Shown piece after piece: positions 1 to 11,815 of a stretch of 64,000 nt of DNA. Below the pieces are notes generated by a model, which saw nothing but the letters and a program-made list of their open reading frames with translations, did no database searches and had not been told where the DNA came from. This DNA comes from Andrena cerasifolii (Eukaryota > Arthropoda > Insecta > Hymenoptera > Andrenidae). Both the position numbers and the translations under genes were made by a program. Numbering within the stretch: position 1 is the stretch's first letter; the number at the start of each line of letters is the position of its first letter. The stretch is from assembly GCF_050908995.1 (NCBI RefSeq), contig NC_135133.1:2026001-2090000 (forward strand), given 5' to 3'.

Positions 1-161
1 AGCCTAGGAAACTCTTACGTTGAACATCGCACCTAGATATGACAAATCTTAACTTGCAAGTTTGAAAAATCATCTGTTTACCTAAAAAGAAAATTACCAC
101 AATGTAATATTAAAACACCAACTTCCACACCTTCAAGACCGAATTCTGGTTGAACGCAACA

Positions 162-167
162 TTTATT
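162..167 (-). terminator. polyadenylation signal AATAAA of the TIL gene
   Basis: TTTATT on the plus strand reads AATAAA on the minus strand, about 95 bases downstream of the TGA at 261. This gives a short 3' UTR of roughly 110-130 bases. Confidence 0.65.
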
Positions 168-260
168 AATAACAGATTTGTAACATACAGTTAAGCATAG
201 AATTACAGAAAGTTCAAAAGCAACACGGTATAGCTACATATTGACGAGTGTTTTGTGGTT

Positions 261-2970
261 TCAAGTTCCACACATTGATGAACGTGGGACACAGACTCCT
301 TCTCTATTTCTGACATAGTCTGTTACGCATATACAGCCAGGTTCACTTCTGCATATCGCAACATCCCTCTAAACCACGAATATCATGAAAATTAGAGTTG
401 GAGGGTATTTCGCGGTATAATTGATAAGAAGCGTGTCACACACTTACTATGTATATACAGAACCCTGAATACTCGCACGTTGCTTCACAATCTAGTCCGC
501 ACTCCGACCAGATTTCGTTTATTGGGCAATGCACCACTGGACCGCGGTCGGTGGTAACTTCTTGACCGTCTTGAATAATAATCACGTGAATTAAACGGAT
601 TCGCAACTCCGTGATTCCTACATCTAGGGACCCGGGAATAAAAACTGACACTTGGTCGGTAGCAAGGATTTTGAGAACACTATCCTGCTCCAGGGAACAG
701 AAACGAGGATTTTCTAGGGGCAAGAAGATCAAGTGTTGAAGAACTAAAAAGGTCTTTTGCAAAATATTTTTTACAGTAGACAATAATATCTGTTAACAGT
801 CTGTGTAAGGTCGTGGACTAGAACGCACAGTATTTAAAAAAGAAGACAGTAATGCTTGTCGTGACAAAATTATTACACATCTGGACACTAAAGTGGGTCC
901 ACTGTTAACCCCTTGGCCTACCCTTTAAATTCCGACCGCCGGCACCAAATCAGCACCAGCGGTGAGCCACGCGTCGAGCCATTTCACGGTTCGGCTCAGC
1001 GTCCGAAGTTGTCAATCGCAAACTTCTTAGCCCCGTTACGCAGTTGCAACAAAGTATTTACATGCGTATGCGGGCAGGAATAGGTGAGATGAAAAAACAT
1101 CGGCGAAAAGTTCAGTCGCAGTATCTACTAACCATGAGCCTGACCCTCGATGTTGCAGGCCAAGGGGTTAAGGGCCCACTAGAAGCTGATACATGTGCAG
1201 TGAAACGTCGATACATGCATCGCCTCCCAGATTTCATCATACATGTTACTACGTCAGAGCTATTCCACGTCAAAACGAATAGGTGAAACATTTATTTTCA
1301 CTGATTCTCTTCAAAATTACAGCATTTGTCGATAACCTTGTAAAAACAAAGTATACTGAATCTCAACGGCCTATGTCAAATAGTTTTCGAAATATTAATG
1401 TTAAAGTTTTAAAAATTCAAAGAAAATCGGCTGACGCGCCATCACTTAAACTGTAATATCTCGGTCATTTTTAATGATAATGCCACCGTCTTGGGTTCAT
1501 TTTAAAGCTGAAGGAATGCTTTCTCAAACGGCATATAGAATGTTTTGTTTATTCTTAATAAATTTAACAGTAATCCATGTTAAAATTTCAAATCGCGATT
1601 TGACGGCGATCCCACCCACGGTCCGGCTTAAAAAAAATACCATTCGATTCGTTAAGTCTTCAACTAATAAATGCCTTTTTCAAAAAAGTGGAGAGATTTT
1701 GGGAACAGTTAACGAAAAAAAATAAAACTTACGATAGCACGCACGCGTTTTCGAAACAATAGCCTAGCGTAGGAAAGTACTTATTTGTATACATTGGGTT
1801 AAAACAAATTTTTCTTTCAGTGTTTTCGGTATTCTCGAGAAAAATAGTAGGGGTATCTGCTCACCATATAAAATATTAGCAATAGTAGGTAGCAGGTCCA
1901 AGCGGTGTGCACTATCGTAAGTTTTATTTTTTTCTTAACTGTTCCCAAAATCTCTCCACTTTTTGAAAAAGGCATTTATTAGTTGAAGACTTAACGAATC
2001 GAATGGTATTTTTTTCAAGCCGGACTGTGGGTGGGAACGCCGTCAAATCGCGATTTGAAATTTTAACATCGATTACTGTTAAGTTTATTAAGAATAAACA
2101 AAATATTCTATATGCCGTTTGAGAAAGCATTCCTTCAGCTTTAAAATGAACCCAAGACGGTGGCATTATCTTTAAAAAATGACCGAGATATTACAGTTTA
2201 AGTGATGGCGCGTCAGCCGATTTTCTTTGAATTTTTAAAAATTTAACATTAATATTTCGAAAACTATTTGACATAGGCCGTTCAGATTCAGTATACTTTG
2301 TTTTTGCAAGGTTATCGAGAAATGCTGTAATTTTGGAGAGATTCGGTGGAACTAAATTTTTTACCTACTCGTTTTCACGTGGAATAGCTCGTCTTTAGAT
2401 CGGTTTTCGTGTTTCAGCATCAGAAGCGGAACTGGCATCTTGTTCACCAGCTAGGCGCGCGAGCAAGATGCAAGTTTCATGAGACCTGTATCATGAAGCA
2501 TGTACCAATGTTTCTCTGCAACATGTATTTAGAGACCTAGACTGTGAGTGCAATTGATTTTGTTAAACAAAGCGGCAACTCAGAAGTACATATTACATTT
2601 ACACTACTTTAGAGTGGTTTAAAATAAGCTATCAGCCAAGTACTGTGGCCCGATGGAAAGAAGACGGTTGTAATGTCACAGGGGCAAGAGGGGTTCTTCG
2701 CTCGCATTGGCTCCCGCCGCCCGTGTCCCGTTTGCTTACTTCGTATTCGTCGACGTTGTCGCGCCGGCCAATAGGGATATACTATTCGGGCCCTAGAGTT
2801 TCTCGACAGACTTCTTTCCATCGGCGCACAGTATGTAGATCGAAATATTACTTCAATAATACCTTTTTTTATTTACTTCTACAAAGTGAATTTAATCGTT
2901 CTGGATAAATCTGTGAAAACTTACAAGCAACGGCCACCAACAGCAGGGGTAGCACCACGTATCGATACAT
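261..2970 (-). CDS. secreted TIL-domain serine protease inhibitor, three coding exons
   Basis: Spliced model: exon 1 2970-2925, exon 2 569-448, exon 3 368-261 (TGA at 263-261); 276 nt, 91 residues. Exon 1 encodes a signal peptide, MYRYVVLPLLLVAVA, with an AVA cleavage site, and ends at a GTAAGT donor (2924-2919) in phase 1. Exon 2 follows a TTCAAG acceptor (570) in the matching phase and ends at a second GTAAGT (447-442); exon 3 follows TTTAG (373-369) in phase 0. The mature part has ten cysteines at residues 30, 39, 43, 47, 53, 62, 68, 70, 82 and 89, with CPINEIWSECGLDC and PGCIC, the TIL (Ascaris-type) pattern. The family inhibits extracellular serine proteases through a loop between cysteines 5 and 6. 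Here that loop is eight residues long instead of the usual three, and intron 2 falls inside it. The exon 2 acceptor is the least certain junction: CAG at about 515 is also in phase. Target protease unknown. Confidence 0.85.
369..447 (-). other. intron 2 of the TIL inhibitor gene (79 bp)
   Basis: A short GT-AG intron with donor GTAAGT and acceptor TTTAG. It separates residues I56 and R57, which lie between cysteines 5 and 6 of the TIL domain. Reading through it meets a stop eleven bases after the donor, so the intron must be removed to complete the domain. Confidence 0.8.
905..1171. mobile_element. TTAA-flanked short element in TIL intron 1
   Basis: Begins TTAACCCCTTGGCCT and ends with the inverted copy AGGCCAAGGGGTTAA. 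The TTAA at both ends fits the target duplication of piggyBac- or Kolobok-type transposons. It is 267 bp with no coding capacity. Confidence 0.5.
1257..2390. repeat. long inverted repeat (foldback element) in TIL intron 1
   Basis: Arms of about 485 bp (1257-1742 and 1909-2390) flank a spacer of about 165 bp. The ends are GAGCTATTCCACGT and ACGTGGAATAGCTC; the inner ends are ACTTACGATAGCAC and its inverse. The arms differ by scattered substitutions and small indels. The apparent 83- and 80-codon frames in the two arms are mirror images of the same sequence, not genes. No clear target duplication was found. Confidence 0.8.
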
Positions 2971-5337
2971 CGGCGATCTATTGATTCTTTCTTTTCCGTA
3001 CACTTATTTCAAAAACACTTTCGTGTGTGGCTCGAAATCTTTCAGCGGCACCAGTTTTTGTACTGTCTATTTGCGTGGCTAATATATACATTATTCTTCG
3101 TTGCCAATTTACATGCGGCGCGAACAACAAACTGCCTGAAATAGTTTATTTCCTGGACTGATAACTTTATCGATGACCGATCACAGGTGTTGAATCGTCG
3201 TTACACCTTGTATCTTCCGAGGTCGCGGATAAGTGTCTAATTTACTGCAAGGCTGTGCATTTGTATTATTTCTGTTCGATACTTCGAATACTTTGCAGCA
3301 GAATACACTATTATTATTTCATAGTGATAACGGTATATAATAATGATAGTGATGTAGTGTTTTTCCTTTTCACTTAATTTCCGTTTTCCAGTGAATTGGG
3401 AATTTTCCTTACAATACGTGCGTCCGCGAGGGTCATAAATTGAGCATTCTGGGGCCCGAATTCCTACTGTCGCAGATGATTCTTTTTCGGAAAATGAAAT
3501 AATGTTTCTATATTTAAAGCAATGCTTAGAAACACTTCAGCATTTGCAGTTTCAAATATTCGACGGGAAGAACTTTTTGGTAGAATCTTAGACGTTTTAG
3601 AATTTCTGAGCATCACAGTATTAGGTTCAATTCTACCACTCCATTTTGATTCACAGCACATCGTCTACGCACATTCTGAAAAGCTCCAGATACCAGCCCT
3701 ACACCCATCCAATTATAGCGAAAGAACTCCCACAACCAAATACCAACGACAGCATCCGCATCGATACAATTCCTCATCGCACGTCTCACAAGACTCTGGA
3801 CCAACCGCAGACAGCATTTCCAACAAATATCAGCCCTGGCGTACAGAAATCAGAGACCCCTTCTTGATTTAATACGGTACGCCAGCCCACCGATCTCGAT
3901 TCGTCGTACATCGATTCCTTCCCCTCCACGGACATTAATTTCAGTCTGTTGCCAGTAATTGCTAACTGCACGGCTCTTTCGACCTCGGCCTGCTCCCTCC
4001 CCCACCCCCCCCTTTCCATTCAAGGCCTGCTTTCTTCCCCGCCGATTGTTCCTCTCTTGTCATTGTGCTAAGGAGCACTTCTTTTCCCTTCCGCAACGAT
4101 AAATATCGTTCCTGGAACGTGGCTCAGGGGGATATTCTCGTGATCCTCATGTCCTTGTTACCCACGTCTTCGCTATGATCCCGTTGCGCCGACATTTTTT
4201 ACCGAAGCAAATCGTGTCCCCGCGGTTTCAGACAATCGCTTCGTTCCCTTATCGCTAGCTGGATGCATTCGCCGGGTGATTATTAGACTAATTTGCTTGA
4301 TTACGTGTCCTCTGAGATGGCGGTACTAGTGGAGGCATCCTAAAGGTGTTTCATTAGTGGTTTGGGTGGTTCGAATGGGGACGCTGTGTGTCACGAGCAT
4401 CCGGTGGATTTAGTGTTCTTATGATGGTTGACTTGGATTTTGGGGATTTAGATTGGACTGGTTTTGGTTGATTTACTGTTAATCTGCTGGCCCGGTTATT
4501 GGATGGGTAGGGAAGCCTTCAGTGGATATGGAAATGACTGCAGGTGTATTGGCTCATTTTAACCACTGTGAACATTGCACATAGTCAATATAAGATTTAA
4601 CACTTCTGTGGAAGTGTAATTAAATAGTAGATCAATTTACCCTGAAGAAGTGTTATAAACAGTTTGAAGGGGCGCTGTGAGTTGGAGGTGGGATAAAGAA
4701 GGACTGGAATTAGTAAATTTTGGGAGTTCAATTGGCTTACAAGCCAAGTTGAATGTGAAATTCCGAGAAATTTTTAATTAACGGGGTCATTTGTTTTCTC
4801 TACGTAACAGGTTAAGGAGAGTTATTTTGGCAAATCAATGCAGTTGTTACAATTAGTGCCTGTGGTGACTTCAGTTAAAAAGTTTCATTGATGCATCGCA
4901 GCTCCTACAATTATTATGACCACTATAAATTTTCATTTCTCAACATTCATCTTTCTACTATTGATCATTCCATTTCACGAATGAAATTACAGAAATATGA
5001 ATGACAGAAATAAAAACGATAACATATTGAAACTGAATTAAAGATTTATGGGATTCGCATCTCATTGAAGAAAGCAGAACAATCAATTTTCCTCATCAAT
5101 GATGTCCACTACTACTGAAGAAGCTTAACTTAAGATACAGGATACAGTTGGCAAAACAAGAGTAAAACTACCTATGTTTCGGTTTCTTTTTCTCAGTATT
5201 GAATAAACATATCCTAAAATTTTTGTTGTTGACATTTTCCTCATATGATTGACTACATTTTAATCAAAGATTTTCCCTGTCCAAGCATTGTGTGAGTTTT
5301 AATCAAGGTTTCAGTAAACCTTATATTTTCCGCGTCT
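2971..5337. other. unique non-coding sequence upstream of the TIL gene
   Basis: Holds the putative promoter at its left end, a C-rich stretch at 3980-4060 and otherwise AT-rich unique sequence. Short frames at 3464-4019 overlap on both strands and lack recognisable motifs. Nothing else was seen. Confidence 0.4.
3058..3095 (-). promoter_or_regulatory. putative TATA box and initiator of the TIL gene
   Basis: Reading the minus strand, TGTATATATT (3090-3081) is followed about 25 bases later by GACAGTAC (3067-3060), which resembles an insect initiator. The start codon is then about 93 bases away. The prediction rests on spacing and motif only. Confidence 0.35.
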
Positions 5338-6176
5338 TTAAGGGGAGGTTCCGGTATAAAAATCGAATTTTTGTATTTAATTTTTCGAATGTTCAACCAT
5401 TTAGGACTATGTGTTTAAAAGAATTTTTTGAAATTCGTAAATTTCCCGGAGTTATAGGCACTGGAGTAGCGGCAAATGTATGGGCAACACCTGTCCACTC
5501 GGCACTCACATAAAACTTTAAACGCGTTTTTCTAAAAAAAATTCTCAAAATTGGTAGAACCTGTAACTCCAAAAGTGATTATCCGATTCGATTGAAACTT
5601 TTGTTATTTTGAAGAATATACTTCTGGCTCGTGGAGAAACCAGTAAAATTTAAAAAAAATGAAAATTTATAATTTTTAAAGTCGTTGAATGGACGAAAAA
5701 TATAGGGAAAAAGTGATTTCAAACTTCAAGTGTCGTTATTGTCTCAAAAAATGTAATTTTGTAATTTTTTCTACACTGCATTCCATATAAGAGCATACCG
5801 ACGCTTCAGTAGTTTCCGAGAAAACGGTACATGCAGTCAAAAACTCTTATGACGGTAAACCAACGTCACCCCCACCCCCGATATTTCTACTTCAAAAGGC
5901 TACATTTTCTTTGTTTAGGACAATGTAACTACATATAACTCTATAATTATAAGAAGAAAGAAAGAAATAAATGTGTCGATGTCATTATAACACATTTTTC
6001 CTTCCAATTCAGTTGCACTGTACGACGATACAGGGGCTTTTAATGAATTTATTTTCGATTCTGAAAATATTCTGATTACCTCAACATGTCGAGGGAATGT
6101 TCTACTGAGTTTTTTTTTTGGTAATCAATATTGTATTAGAATTTTTGGTTATTTTTAACTATACCTTCCCCCTTAA
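5338..6176. mobile_element. TTAA-flanked non-autonomous element (839 bp)
   Basis: Left end TTAAGGGGAGGTTCCGGTAT, right end ATACCTTCCCCCTTAA, imperfect terminal inverted repeats inside TTAA duplications. The interior is AT-rich and non-coding. A partial relative with a similar internal stretch (CCC[GA]GAGTTATAGG) starts at 35792. Confidence 0.65.
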
Positions 6177-8227
6177 ATACAAATCCTCCTTTCTCAACAA
6201 TACCACTTCTAAATACGCAAGCCTACTTTGTAATCACTTCCTGATCACATCAGGACTCTGAGTTCTTCGACAGAGTGACACAAGAATCAGCACATTGTAG
6301 CAATTCGAAAGCAAGAAATGCACAGACGGAGTAATTGGGTTCCCGTTAAGACTTTTCCCTGCCGTCTGTTCGCTATCTTCCGCAGGAAGCAAACTCAGAA
6401 CTGTTCAGTTTGGTCAGGAAACCCAGCGTCGGCATTTCACCGGCGATCTTTATCTCCAAAGAGGGAGAGAGCGAAAAGGAAAAGCAGAAAGGCAGTTTCA
6501 CTGACGAACGAGATTGATATTTCGCCCGGACGTGTTTTTAACTTTGTAGTCGTTCCGCGGGCATTCGCCACCCCAGTCCTCGCGTCCGATTGTTAGCTGG
6601 CAAGTAGGTTAAGGGGTCTGCGGCTTAATTGCGACCAGTTTTATCATTTTTTAATTGAGGCGACCGGAGTTTCTTTAATTACACGCGCGCAGGGACAGAG
6701 AAAGCTATCTCGAGCAACGTCTCCTCGCTGCACTCCCCGTTTTTATTATCTTTTTCGAGGAAATCGCGAAACCCTTTAGAAGTTTTGATGGAACAGGATC
6801 TCTGCTATCTGAATGATGGAGTATTTCAATACGTTCTTATCTTTGCGTCGGCAATGTTCCCTTTCGATCGAAGTTTCTTTCGTAGCTCAGAACTAAATGT
6901 GATCAGAAAAAATTATGATGAGAAATTTTAATAGCCGTAAATGCGTCTAGGAATCAGTAAGAGTACATAGCAACGAAAGAGTCATTAGTGGCGCGAGGAA
7001 GCTGTGTTAAATTCTTGTGGAACTCAGTAGTCAAACGGAACTTAGGTTCTCCCGCATAGAAACTCTTTCCCTCATCTTTGATAAATTAGAAAGGACGTCT
7101 AATAGGTACCGCCAATAAATAATTACATTTTGCACGTCGACAAGCTCAGATCCTGGACGGCACGTTGGGGACACCGCCGTCGGCGCAGAGAAGAATTTTG
7201 CCACGAGGAGAACGCGTAAAACGTGCCGCGTGCGCGATTGCATCGATGAAAGACAGACACGAACGATAATTGGCCAGGGAACTGTTCTCCTCGTGACAAG
7301 ATCGGGGCTATTGAATTTAAAAGGAGCAATTGAGGTGATTCAGGGTGCTCGTAAAACGGGTCGATCAAATGGGGGCGACGCCACGAGGAAAAAAAACGAC
7401 GAGTAAAAACGCACCGCATACACAACGAGCTTTGCTCGTTATTAGCAGCCAATAATACACGTTCCCGTTTTACGATATTGAAACGCAACACCCACGTCCC
7501 CTGCGCAACGGCAACCCGTCCCCGTGAAGGTCCTCTCGAGTAGAACGGAGAAATGTCGCTGCATAATGTTGTAGGACAAAGGCTCTTTTCGTAGCTGGAA
7601 TGTCCGAGTAGAGAATTCGATATTATCGCGTGGCGAGAAAACTACGCGAGGAATAGCCCAGAAATGTACTGTCTCCGAGGCATGTTTCGCTTTGCCTAGC
7701 GAAGAGGTTGTGTGGTTATTAAGTGTTTTATTACTCACTTGTATCGACTTTATAAAAAAATAAAAACCTTAGGAGATATTAAGATGAAAATTTAATATGA
7801 AAGCTTATGCAATTATAGTATGGGTCAAAATGGACCCCCTATCCACCTCCATCAGTATATGTACACACATTACTGTATAATATAAATGGGTACATATATT
7901 ATTTACATGCAAATAAATTGCACAAAATGTATCTAAACTGAGTCAAAATTGGGAATACTATTTTTTATTAGAAGTCTCTTGCTTCGTGTTGTTTGCAAGA
8001 TCGTTTATATCAGACTGATAGTCGATTGCAATGATCTTTCTCTGTCAACTGTCTAGTCTTTTCGACGTCGCGCCGACAATCTCTCGCGTGTCATGTATTT
8101 GCCATCCCTGATCTAAGGGCTAAGAATAATTTGTTCCATCCAAGGACATTTTCACACTAGACACTTTGTTGACTCACGACCGGAGTTTAGAGAATATTCA
8201 CACATTTTCTTCCTTCCTCTGGCTTTC
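6177..8227. other. unique non-coding sequence
   Basis: GC content rises at 6300-6760 and 7120-7720, with overlapping short frames on the minus strand (7031-7738) that match no family I know. At 7815-7840 a GGGTCAAAATGGACCCC motif resembles the inside of TTAA-class element ends, but no pair of termini was found. Confidence 0.35.
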
Positions 8228-8950
8228 TTAAGGGATTATGCCTAGTCAGGCGGTCGAAAAGAGGCGAATATTTGTGAATTTTTTTTGAAGAAGCGGAAGC
8301 GTATATTTTTACAAAACCTTTTGCGCTTAAAAGAGCAACATTTAAAGAACATTTGGTAATTTTTTCGTAGAAAAATATTTACGTTTATAATAAAATAACA
8401 AGCGACATCCAAGAAGCATTTTTTAAAATTTGCTTTTGCGGTGAGCACTATCATTCGGAACCAGATTGTCTAAAATCAAAAAACAAAAAAGATTTTGTTA
8501 GTATATTAACGTATCCTCAGGTTGACGGAGAGAATTTTCCGAAATATTAAGTTAAAACAAAATGGCGGCTATTTTTGCAGGAAAAAATCAGGATTTCAAC
8601 TTTAAATAGCCGCCATTTTGTTTTAAATTAATATTTCGGAAAATTCTCTCCGTCAACCTGAGGATACATTAATATACTAACAAAATCTTTTTTGTTTTTT
8701 GATTTTAGATAATCTGGTTCCGAATGATAGTGCTCACCGCAAAACCAAATTTTTAAAAATGCTTCTTGGATGTCGCTTGTTATTTTATTATAAACGTAAA
8801 TATTTTTCTACGAAAAAATTACCAAATGTTCTTTAAATCTTGCCCTATTAAGCGCAAAAAGTTCTGTAAAAATATACGCTTCCACTTCTTCAAAAAAAAT
8901 TCACAAATATTCGCCTCTTTTCGACCGCCTGACTACGCATAACCCCTTAA
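8228..8950. mobile_element. palindromic TTAA element, family A, copy 1
   Basis: Begins TTAAGGGATTATGCCTAGTC and ends GACTACGCATAACCCCTTAA; the two halves are nearly exact inverted copies. Compared with copies at 42094 and 46733, this one lacks about 30 bp at the centre (the segment with CTCGCGTGA), so its spacer is asymmetric. Non-coding. Confidence 0.9.
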
Positions 8951-9897
8951 ACCATCCCCATCTCTGCCAAATGAACATAGGTGTCTGGAACACAGTCGTG
9001 AGTTACAGAAGTGTCTGGTGTCACAGTAACCTAGCATTCCTTCCCTGCACCCCTTCGCTTCCCAAACTTAATGCATGAAAATTCCCGCAAAAGACAATCT
9101 GCCAGCCCCAAGCTGGAGAAGCCGATAAGAGAGCAACAGGACGCGTAATCGCTGGAAGGAAACGGATGCTCGGCCCAGTTCCTTCCGCGCACGCGCGTAA
9201 ACGCGCTGAAACACTTGGCGATCGCCACGCTACACTTACGAAATCGGCGGCATTGTATGCGCCGAGGCGAAAAAAAAATGAGGCTCTGGCCTGATATGAT
9301 AGGTATGCGGGATGCGACCGTGACGGACACGTTGCCTACTCGTATGCAGATTATTCAGATGAATCTCCTGTTTTCTGTTTTCCAACCCCCCTTCTCCCCG
9401 AGGCAACGGAACCTTTTTTATTCCAGGCTAATGTCTGCTTACACCTTGCTCGTTCGCTTCAGTCGAGTACATTTGCTAAACGTTCAACTACCACTTTTTT
9501 TTTTACCGTTTTAGCCAATGTTAGCTGCAGGGTGCTCTGCAGGAAAGTCTAAGTGGGCCTGCTGCCTTTTTAGATTTAGCGCAGTACATTGAGATTATAG
9601 GAGTGGTAACGGAACACAGTGAGTATAAGAAGCGCGACAAGTAGCTAAAATATAAATATCGTAATGCAACATTCCAGTTAATATTTGTCACTCATAATGA
9701 GAGCAACGGTGTTTAGAAGTTTGACAATGTAAGGATTCTGGGGAAAATTTGTGAGTTCGATGTGCTGATCAACTGGCAGTCATGGCAATCGAAATGTTAA
9801 TGGTTTTATTAGCTTGGGATTATTTGACCATGAATTATACCAAAATCGGATTTATATATGAGGGTATAGGTACAGCGAACAGTAGTGCGGTCCCTAG
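8951..9897. other. unique non-coding sequence
   Basis: GC-richer part at 9030-9330, opposite-strand overlapping frames without motifs, then AT-rich sequence. Nothing recognisable. Confidence 0.35.
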
Positions 9898-9905
9898 TGC
9901 GCATT

Positions 9906-10599
9906 AGGGTGGCTCATATTTAGACGTAGCAAATTTTTTTTTCGTATTTCCTTGCTCCCATCCCTTGATATGGTTCCATTTTACAAAATAAATATTCCCT
10001 GAAGAAGATTATTGCAATCGGACAACAGGAAAGGATGCCGACCAGGCCTTAAAGTTCAGAATAAGTCAATGGTTAGGATGTAAAGAATTTCTCAAAAATG
10101 GTAAGCCGTATCGAAATTTTGTTCAAATAATACTAAAAGAGCGTTCAATTTTCTATAATTACTGTATATATAATTTTTTCGTGCTCCCAACCATTTTTTA
10201 GATAATGGCGTTTGAATATAGAGAGATCCGCGGCTTGCGCGTACCACCTGCGCAGTGTGACGAATTGTCTGTACGCGCGCAGTGCGGACCTTTGTATATG
10301 TATTCAAACGCTATTATCTAAAAAATGGTTGGAAGCACGAAAAAATTGTATATACAATAATTGTAGAAAATTGAATGCTCTTTTAGTATTATTTGAACGA
10401 AATTTCGATACGGCTTACCATTTTTGAGAAATTCTTTACATCCAAATTATGGATGAATTCTATACTTTAAGCCCTGGTCGGCACCCTTTCCCGTTTTCCG
10501 ATTGCAATAATCTTTTTTCAGGGAATATTTTTAATGAAATGGAACCATATTAGGGGGTGAGAGCAAAAGAAATCGCATGTTGAAAAGAAGAACCACCCT
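9906..10599. mobile_element. palindromic hAT-like element (694 bp)
   Basis: Ends AGGGTGG and CCACCCT, flanked by TGCGCATT (9898-9905) and GGTGCATT (10600-10607), a degenerate 8-bp duplication (6 of 8). The arms run inward almost to the centre near 10250 (TGCGCGTACC...GTACGCGCGCA). The 71-codon frames on opposite strands are the two arms read twice. Confidence 0.65.
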
Positions 10600-10944
10600 G
10601 GTGCATTACTTTTGTGTCTTTTGCACTGAATGATCTTCCTAGGACTTATTTCCTTCCATTTCTTCTACTGAACTTCTGCAAATCTCATTGTTGTTTAGTA
10701 TACCTATACGAACTATTTTCTCATAAACTATTAGGGTTAGAAATGAAACTCTGATTATTCTACATAAGTGAAGACTATTATTTAATACATCGGCCATCAC
10801 TTGCGTTATTCAAGCTTTCACTTTGTGAAGTGGAATACTATATAATCTACACTTTAAATAGCTCTTTCAAATAAGGGTTTGGGCAGGTAACTGCGTAAGC
10901 AAATCACTATAGAAATATAAAGTGAAAACAGAGTAGGTTAAAAT

Positions 10945-11815
10945 TAGGGGACAAACGTAACGGCGTCATGAAAGTAACACGCCTTCTCCCGCCTTCCACA
11001 AAAGTTTCCAAAACGTTTGCTTTGCATAGTTACGCGTGTTTAGTGTTTCTTTCGCTTCACGGAGTTACGCTGAGCAATACGACGATTCGTATACCGTGGG
11101 CAAGCTGATTTCGTTATTTCGATCATTCAGGTAAGTGTCTCCTCTGCTGTTTTTTTTTTTTGATAATATTCATAGTGAAATTATAGACATTGATCCAATT
11201 ATTTGTTAGAGCGTTCTTAGATAATGTTTTTATAAGTTCCTGTATTTGATTTCAATAAGTCTTGTATAGTTTGTACGTTATAACAGTTCTATGCTGAAAA
11301 ACATGGCTGGCGACAAAAGTAACTCGTCACTACGGGGACGAAAGTAACATGTTTCTATAAGTTTAAAGATGCTTCCCTATGTCCCAAAAGAGTTGACTCC
11401 AATATTAACAATAGCTTTAAAAAAAATCATAAACATTAGTTACTTTTGGGGCCGTTACACGAGATTCCATATTAAATCAAATACACAGTATCCAAGAAAT
11501 GTTTGAATAAATAATCCTATTTTGCTTTGGAAGAAGTATTTTTACTTAATTCCCCTCAAAATAATTAGTATTACTTTCGTCCCCATGGTATGTTCCTTTC
11601 GTCCTACCCCTGCAGGACAAAAGTAACAATGACAGTCACTGCGGAAAATTGCCATAACTCTTTGACTACTTATCATGGAAGGCTTAATTTGTGGTCAAAG
11701 GATAGACCAAGAAACACACTATCTTAAGGCATAATTTTCGATTTTATATCTGTAAGAGGTAATTGGCAGCTAGGCCAAATGTAAAAAGTGTTACGTTCGT
11801 CTCCGCTCTCCCCTA
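10945..11815. mobile_element. TA-flanked element with TAGGGGA ends (871 bp)
   Basis: Left end TAGGGGACAAACGTAAC; right end GTTACGTTCGTCTCCGCTCT followed by CCCCTA. The motif GGACGAAAGTAAC recurs inside (11337, 11577-11640). A segment around 11355-11480 resembles the right half of the TTAA element at 56827. A TA target site and ends of this type suggest Tc1/mariner ancestry, but no transposase is present. Confidence 0.5.

Larger units (their letters stand above)
570..2924 (-). other. intron 1 of the TIL inhibitor gene (about 2.36 kb)
   Basis: Lies between the signal-peptide exon and the first cysteine exon; donor GTAAGT, acceptor TTCAAG. It carries a TTAA-flanked element (905-1171) and a 1.1-kb inverted repeat (1257-2390). 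The rest is unique AT-rich sequence with a short GC-rich stretch near 2690-2800. Confidence 0.7.

Noticed and set aside
1474..2166. Matching 83- and 80-codon frames on opposite strands
   Set aside because: They are the two arms of one inverted repeat, not a duplicated gene.
11100..11115. GTAAGT splice-donor-like sites at 11110 and 54757
   Set aside because: Both lie inside TA-flanked elements; no adjoining coding exon was found.
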